From UMGS1840 sp964537245 (GTDB taxonomy: Bacteria > Bacillota > Clostridia > UMGS1840), in NCBI GenBank assembly GCA_964537245.1, contig CAZHZL010000001.1:11293-75292 (forward strand): a DNA stretch of 64,000 bases, in the 5' to 3' direction. Below, piece after piece: positions 59,234 through 64,000 of this stretch; position 1 is the first letter of the stretch, and each line of letters begins with the position of its first letter. Both the position numbers and the translations under genes were made by a program. The notes under the pieces were generated by a model. The model worked only from the letters and a program-made list of their open reading frames with translations. It had not been told where the DNA came from and searched no databases.

Positions 59234-60448
59234 TTAACTGAAATTTTTTCTGTATTCGTTTGGGGATATTCCAACATAGTTTTTAAATACTTTATAGAAA
59301 TATTTATCGTATTTATATCCGACCATTTCACCTATAAGAGAAATTTTTATATCAGTATCTTTAAGAAGCTGCTTTGCTTTTTTTATTCTAAGATTTGTAA
59401 TGAAATTTATATAAGTTTCATTTGTATGTTTTTTTAGCATCTGAGATATTTTACATGGGTTCATATAGAGCTTTGATGCTATTTCATCCAATGTTATATC
59501 CTCCATGTAATGTTCATTTATATATTTTATTACGGTATCAATAAAGTCATTAGAGTCATTAGAGTCATTATTGTCATATGTATGGAATATGGAGCTTTTT
59601 GAGGAATCTATTTCATTTATCGAATTGCATTTCTGAACAATATCATATTCCGCAAGTAATTCAAAGTTTTTATTGAGTGTGTTTATTGAGGAAATGCAGA
59701 AATTCTGTATTTCTTTTTGAAAAGCTTCCATATTCATAGAAGTTTTGCTGACAGCAAATATTTCAAGAACATTTTTGTGAAGAGTTAAAAGAGTGTAACA
59801 GCATAACGGTGTTTCAGGTGTGAGAATATTTGTAAATACATTATTCAAAAGTATTTTTGAGTATTTCCAGGTATTATTCACTATTTCATCAAAGTTGGTT
59901 ATGGTGATTTTTATATGTGCACATAAGCTTTTTGTTAAATCTATATATAAGTTTGTTTTTTTGAGCTTTAAAGATAAGTTTTCAAGCTCATCGTGATGTA
60001 AAAATGCTTCTGAAAAATAGTCAGAACGTTGTGAGTAAATATTATGTGAATGAAATTGGTTAGGAATCTTCTGATTTGCCAGTATAGTCCTTAAATTTTC
60101 AAGTGTAATGTAAAATTCATCGTAATTTATAGGTTTTAAAATATAATCAAACACATGATAATGAACAGCTTTTTTTGCATATTCAAAATCACGGTAAGCA
60201 CTGAAAATTACTACCTTTGTATCCGGAAACTGTTCATATATGATTTTAGATAATTCAACGCCATTCAGCTTTGGCATTTTTATATCTGTCAAAACCACAT
60301 CAACCGGATTTTCTTTTAAATATTCGAATGCTTCTTCTCCATCTTTAAACATCGCAACAACTTCAAAATCAAGTTTTTCCCAATTGATTGAACTTTGCAG
60401 TTTTTTTCTTGCCAGAACTTCGTCATCACATATAATTACTTTAAACAT
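59234..60448 (-). CDS. YesN-family response regulator (receiver plus AraC domain)
   Basis: A 404-residue regulator. The receiver has D8-D9, phospho-acceptor D55 (VVLTDIKMPKLNG) and K105 (YILKPIN). A long linker with an N-D-S repeat (NDSNDSND) is followed by an AraC-type domain: ITLDEIASKLYMNPCKISQM, IKISLIGEMVGYKYDKYFYK and VGISPNEYRK. ATG 60448 with GGGTGA is chosen. It most likely activates the divergent ABC operon by binding the direct repeats at 60534-60563. Confidence 0.92.
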   Translation of the reverse strand: MFKVIICDDEVLARKKLQSSINWEKLDFEVVAMFKDGEEAFEYLKENPVDVVLTDIKMPKLNGVELSKIIYEQFPDTKVVIFSAYRDFEYAKKAVHYHVFDYILKPINYDEFYITLENLRTILANQKIPNQFHSHNIYSQRSDYFSEAFLHHDELENLSLKLKKTNLYIDLTKSLCAHIKITITNFDEIVNNTWKYSKILLNNVFTNILTPETPLCCYTLLTLHKNVLEIFAVSKTSMNMEAFQKEIQNFCISSINTLNKNFELLAEYDIVQKCNSINEIDSSKSSIFHTYDNNDSNDSNDFIDTVIKYINEHYMEDITLDEIASKLYMNPCKISQMLKKHTNETYINFITNLRIKKAKQLLKDTDIKISLIGEMVGYKYDKYFYKVFKNYVGISPNEYRKNFS

Positions 60449-60533
60449 ACAATCACCCATTTGCTTCTTATTTTAACCATTTAAATAATAACATATTTTT
60501 TTGTTTTTTTCAAGATAATTACAGATATTTAGT

Positions 60534-60595
60534 ATGAAAAGTATACCAAACGGAATGAAAAGTTGGTTGTCGAAAAAAAGTTTTTATGTTAAAAT
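60534..60595 (+). promoter_or_regulatory. promoter with two direct repeats, probable YesN-type site
   Basis: ATGAAAAGT occurs at 60534-60542 and again at 60555-60563, 21 bp apart (two helical turns) and 3 bases before TTGTCG (60567-60572). A 17-bp spacer leads to TAAAAT (60590-60595). Tandem direct repeats abutting a weak -35 box are typical of class II AraC-type activation. Confidence 0.6.
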
Positions 60596-60625
60596 GAATG
60601 TACTAAAATGAAAAGGAGACCAAAA

Positions 60626-61546
60626 ATGAAGAAAACAAATAACAAAAAACGTGATACCAGAGTGTGGGCGTGGCATTCAATGGAAGCTATACCTTTGCTT
60701 CTGGTATTTATTTTTTCTTATATTCCTATGGTGGGAATTATAATAGCATTCAAAAACTATCGTTATGCAGACGGAATATTTGGAAGCAAATGGGTTGGAT
60801 TGGATAACTTTGAAATATTTTTAAGATCAAAGGATATGTGGAATGTCGTAGGGAACACATTATTTTTAAATTCTCTTTTTATTGTAGCTGATATAATTGC
60901 TGCGGTTATTCTTGCACTATTGCTTTTTGAACTTAAAAATAAAACGACCTTTAAAATTTTTCAGACAATGTATATAACGCCTCATTTTGTTTCCTGGGTT
61001 GTTGCAGGATATGTTGTTTATGCACTTTTAAATCCGTCATACGGCATTATAAACGGAATACTTACTTCAATAGGTTTACCGGGAGTACAATGGTATTCCA
61101 AACCGGAACTCTGGCCCGGAATACTTACGATTGCAAGTATTTGGAAAGGCGTGGGAATGAGAGCGATTATGTATTATGCCGCACTTATGGGATTAGATCC
61201 GGCTCTTTTTGAAGCGGCAGATATAGATGGTGCAACAAAATTTCAAAAATCCCGTTATATAACTGTACCTTGTCTTGCTTCTATGATAAGTATTTCTCTT
61301 ATTTTATCAATAGGAGGAATTTTAGGTGGAGATTTCGGACTTTTCTATCAGCTCACAAGAAATGTTGGAGAATTAAGACCTACAACTGATGTTATAACAA
61401 CATATACATACAGAATGTTCAGAGAGAATAACAAACCTGCTCTTGCTTCGGCAATAGGACTTATGCAGTCTGTAGTAGGGCTTATACTTGTTATTATAAC
61501 AAACCATGTGAGCAAGAAAATGAATGATGAAACAGGACTGTTTTAG
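60626..61546 (+). CDS. ABC transporter permease, LplB type
   Basis: A 306-residue permease with six helices. It starts with a basic leader, then LLLVFIFSYIPMVGIIIAFK. The EAA loop is EAADIDGATKFQKSRYITVP (about 205-224). This is the LplB/YtbP class for oligosaccharides. ATG 60626 follows AAAAGGAG; the ATG at 60608 lies just before that site. The ATPase is not encoded here and is probably shared (MsmK-like). Confidence 0.92.
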   Translation: MKKTNNKKRDTRVWAWHSMEAIPLLLVFIFSYIPMVGIIIAFKNYRYADGIFGSKWVGLDNFEIFLRSKDMWNVVGNTLFLNSLFIVADIIAAVILALLLFELKNKTTFKIFQTMYITPHFVSWVVAGYVVYALLNPSYGIINGILTSIGLPGVQWYSKPELWPGILTIASIWKGVGMRAIMYYAALMGLDPALFEAADIDGATKFQKSRYITVPCLASMISISLILSIGGILGGDFGLFYQLTRNVGELRPTTDVITTYTYRMFRENNKPALASAIGLMQSVVGLILVIITNHVSKKMNDETGLF

Positions 61547-61560
61547 GGGGTGAAGGTAAG

Positions 61561-62436
61561 ATGAAGAAAACGAAAAATAAACAATTAGGTTTGAATTTAA
61601 TTTTAGGATTGCTTGCTCTTTTAATGATATATCCGTTTCTGCTTTTAGTAGCAGTTTCTTTTACAAGCGAAGATACAATCCGTCAGTTCGGTTATCAGCT
61701 TATCCCAAAAGAGTTCAGCCTTGAAGCATACAGATTTTTATTTAAAAATCCGGTATCGCTTCTGAATGCATACAAAACTACTATTATATTTTCAGTACTG
61801 GGAACAGTTGGCACAGTTTTTTTCTGTACCTTGTGTGCATATCCTCTTTCAAGGAAAGAATATAAACCAAGAAGATTGATAAATTTTTATTTATATTTTA
61901 CAATGCTTTTTTCGGGCGGTATGGTTCCCACATATATAATGAATACGCAGGTTTGGCATTTGGGAAATACGATATGGGTATATATTATCCCGACTCTTGT
62001 TCAGGCTTATAATATTTTTATACTAAGAACATTTATTGCAGGATTGCCCGAAGAAATGTATGAATCAGCGAGAATTGACGGAGTTGGAGAATATCATTAC
62101 TTTTTCAAATTTGTTATCCCACTTTCAAAACCGGCTATTGCTACAATAACTTTAACAGTTTTGTTGAATAAATGGCAGGACTGGTACACATCGCTTCTTT
62201 ACATAACGGATCAGGATTTAAGAAGCTTACAGTACTTGCTTCAGGAAATTTTACAAAACCTTGAAATGTTACGAAGCGACCCAAACAATGTTCAGTTTTT
62301 AACTGCTGAAGAAATGCCTTCGGAAACAGTAAGAATGGCAATGGTTGTTCTTGTTTCAGGTCCTGCACTTTTTGTTTTCCCGTTCTTCCAGAAATATCTT
62401 GTTAAGGGCTTGACATTGGGAAGCATAAAAGGATAA
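61561..62436 (+). CDS. ABC transporter permease, YtcP type
   Basis: A 291-residue permease. GLLALLMIYPFLLLVAVSFT forms the first helix, and the EAA loop reads ESARIDGVGEYHYFFKFVIP (about 170-189). It pairs with LplB-type permeases. GGGGTGAAGGT precedes the ATG, 14 bases after the first permease. It ends with the usual FQKYLVKGLTLGSIKG tail. Confidence 0.93.
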   Translation: MKKTKNKQLGLNLILGLLALLMIYPFLLLVAVSFTSEDTIRQFGYQLIPKEFSLEAYRFLFKNPVSLLNAYKTTIIFSVLGTVGTVFFCTLCAYPLSRKEYKPRRLINFYLYFTMLFSGGMVPTYIMNTQVWHLGNTIWVYIIPTLVQAYNIFILRTFIAGLPEEMYESARIDGVGEYHYFFKFVIPLSKPAIATITLTVLLNKWQDWYTSLLYITDQDLRSLQYLLQEILQNLEMLRSDPNNVQFLTAEEMPSETVRMAMVVLVSGPALFVFPFFQKYLVKGLTLGSIKG

Positions 62437-62479
62437 TTAAAGTATAAAAAAATAAAATATATAAAATGGAGGTATCTAA

Positions 62480-63943
62480 ATGAAAGGAAAAAAACTTCTT
62501 GCAGGGTTACTTGCTGTCGGAATGACATTGTCATTTACGGGCTGTAACAATGCAAAAAAAACTTCTGATGAGGGTAACGATGTTTTAAAGGTTTATATGA
62601 TTGGCTCCGAAAAACCTGATACAAAGCTCGTTATTGAGGAAGTAAACAAACAACTGAAAGAAAAAATCGGAGCAACAATTGAATGGAATCTTATAAGTGG
62701 CGGTGCATTTCAGGAAAAAATCAATATGATGTATGCTGCGAATGAGACATTTGACATCTGCTTTACAGGATATGCCAATAAGCTGGCGCCTGCAGTTGAA
62801 AACGGTTCACTGATGGGGCTTAATGATTTGATTAAGGAAAATGTTCCTGAATTAAAAGATAAGTTACCGGAGTATTTATGGGATGTAGCAACGGTTGACG
62901 GAGAAATTTATGCCGTTCCAAATCAGCAGATAAATGCAAGTGTGCAGGCACTTATGGTTTTTGAAAGCGATGCCGAAAAATACGGAATTGATATGGAAAA
63001 GGTTAAAATCCCTGCTGATTTAGAACAGTTTTTTGAAAAAATTAAGGCTGTGGAGCCGGATAAATGGGTATACAGAGCAACAGGCTCGGCAATGGTTTTA
63101 TCAACTCTTGATGTGGATAAATACGAAGAATTGCGTACAGGCTTGAAATTTAATTTCGAGACAAATAAAGTTGAAAATACTTATAAAACTGAAGCTTTTA
63201 TTGATGGTATGAAAAGAACAAGAGATTGGTACCAGAAAGGATATATTCGTTCGGATATTGCAAGCGTGATGGATGATAACGAAGATTATTATGCTAAAAA
63301 ATATGTTTTCACTCAAAGTAATTGGAGACCTGCATCAGAGGGTGGAGATGCAAAATTCCGTGTTAATTTCCCTGGTGAAAAACCAATCTATAAAATTATA
63401 GCTCAACCTGAAATCACAACTGATTTGTCAGATTCAACTATGCTTTCGATTTCAAGAACGAGTAAAAATCCCGTTAAAGCTATTAAATATATTGATTTAA
63501 TAAATACTGATATTGAGCTTTACAATCTTCTTTCTCACGGTATAGAAGGCAAGCATTGGGAGTGGACAGATGAAAATAAAACGCATTTAAGACCGATTGC
63601 TTCTGATCTTTATCAGCCGAATATAGCATGGGCTTATGGAAATCAGTTTAATTCCTATGTTGTTGAAGGAAATTCTGCTGACATCTGGGAAAAAGAAAAA
63701 GAATTCAATGCTTCTGCTAAAGTTTCTCCGCTTTTAGGCTTCAGAGCAAAGACAGACAGTATTATGACAGAAATTGCTCAGGTGGAAGCTGTTATCGCAG
63801 AATTTAAAATGCTTGAAAATGGATCAGGTGACTGGAATGAGCATTATCCGAAATTCTTAAGGCGTCTGGAAGAAGCGGGTATTCAGACAATTATAGACGA
63901 ATATCAGAAACAGGTTGACGAATTTTTAAAAAATAAAAAATAA
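62480..63943 (+). CDS. extracellular solute-binding lipoprotein
   Basis: A 487-residue sugar-binding lipoprotein. The signal peptide ends in the lipobox SFTGC with lipidated C22. The mature part is of the LipO/YtcQ type: VLKVYMIGSEKPDTKLVIEE, FDICFTGYANKLAPAVENGS and WNEHYPKFLRRLEEAGIQTI near the C terminus. GGAGGTA precedes the ATG. It delivers a glycan fragment to the two permeases; the nag genes suggest one containing N-acetylglucosamine. Confidence 0.93.
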   Translation: MKGKKLLAGLLAVGMTLSFTGCNNAKKTSDEGNDVLKVYMIGSEKPDTKLVIEEVNKQLKEKIGATIEWNLISGGAFQEKINMMYAANETFDICFTGYANKLAPAVENGSLMGLNDLIKENVPELKDKLPEYLWDVATVDGEIYAVPNQQINASVQALMVFESDAEKYGIDMEKVKIPADLEQFFEKIKAVEPDKWVYRATGSAMVLSTLDVDKYEELRTGLKFNFETNKVENTYKTEAFIDGMKRTRDWYQKGYIRSDIASVMDDNEDYYAKKYVFTQSNWRPASEGGDAKFRVNFPGEKPIYKIIAQPEITTDLSDSTMLSISRTSKNPVKAIKYIDLINTDIELYNLLSHGIEGKHWEWTDENKTHLRPIASDLYQPNIAWAYGNQFNSYVVEGNSADIWEKEKEFNASAKVSPLLGFRAKTDSIMTEIAQVEAVIAEFKMLENGSGDWNEHYPKFLRRLEEAGIQTIIDEYQKQVDEFLKNKK

Positions 63944-64000
63944 TAATAGGTAATTGCGAAATAGAAAAAAGTTATATGTAAAAAATAAAAAAAGTTAACA

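Overview
The window looks like a chromosomal segment of an AT-rich, low-GC Gram-positive bacterium of the class Clostridia, probably an anaerobic gut or rumen organism. The evidence is the AT-rich base use, strong AGGAGG-type ribosome binding sites, TTGACA-17-TATAAT promoters, and a gene set typical of Clostridia: type III glutamine synthetase beside AsnA, a DUF4364 protein, a CD1247-type protein after EF-P, a SpoIIM-like protein, a glycyl radical enzyme, and YesM/YesN plus LplB/YtcP systems. No rRNA genes or CRISPR arrays were seen. The species cannot be named from the sequence alone.

Layout. 1-5450 is the right part of a phage structural module: scaffold, P22-type coat, two connector or stabilisation proteins, and a coiled-coil protein with hendecad repeats. 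It stops abruptly before a minus-strand gene and tRNA-Val. 6372-8075 is a DEAD-box helicase. 8169-19997 is one long tightly packed operon for a surface polysaccharide: ATPase, four glycosyltransferases, EpsG-type polymerase, Wzx-type flippase, TupA-like ATP-grasp protein, a secreted protein, a nucleotidyltransferase, and a RAYT-like protein that has lost its catalytic histidines. 20103-25785 holds nitrogen assimilation (asnA, glnN), mntP, an AraC regulator, a DUF4364 protein and an ECF S component. 25874-29712 is a glycyl radical enzyme and its activase, divergent from an AraC regulator, with back-to-back promoters. 29919-41256 is ordinary core genome: yebC, nrdR, tRNA-Gln, spoIIM-like, ldh/mdh, phosphoesterases, efp, mgtC, metA, a DUF1015 protein, a PHP phosphatase, an M20 amidohydrolase and a HAD phosphatase.

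41367-41536 carries tRNA-Thr and tRNA-Tyr. Directly after them, 41900-47451 is the decayed cargo of an integrative/conjugative-type element: an ArdA-like protein, a duplicated winged-helix-like domain, a DUF3848-like protein, a TadE-like pseudopilin, a truncated second pseudopilin and a HTH_36 protein. 47652-53443 is a sugar catabolic locus under a divergent AraC regulator: two paralogous medium-chain dehydrogenases, RpiB/AlsI-like isomerase, a fused ROK kinase::3-epimerase (AlsK::AlsE-like) and a TIM-barrel sugar isomerase/epimerase. 53444-55560 is a decay zone with a multi-hairpin DNA segment and two pseudogenes (polysaccharide deacetylase, amidohydrolase). 55563-63943 is an amino-sugar utilisation locus. 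A YesN/YesM two-component system, nagB and nagA form one minus-strand operon, and a divergent LplB-YtcP-lipoprotein ABC importer has two 9-bp direct repeats 21 bp apart immediately before its -35 box.

The best candidates for something undescribed are the dehydrogenase/epimerase/RpiB/ROK::epimerase locus, read here as a possible C3 redox-epimerisation route into the allose-allulose pathway; the orphan glycyl radical enzyme with an unusual GCWE active-site motif; and the translationally coupled nucleotidyltransferase plus catalytically dead RAYT at the end of the polysaccharide operon.
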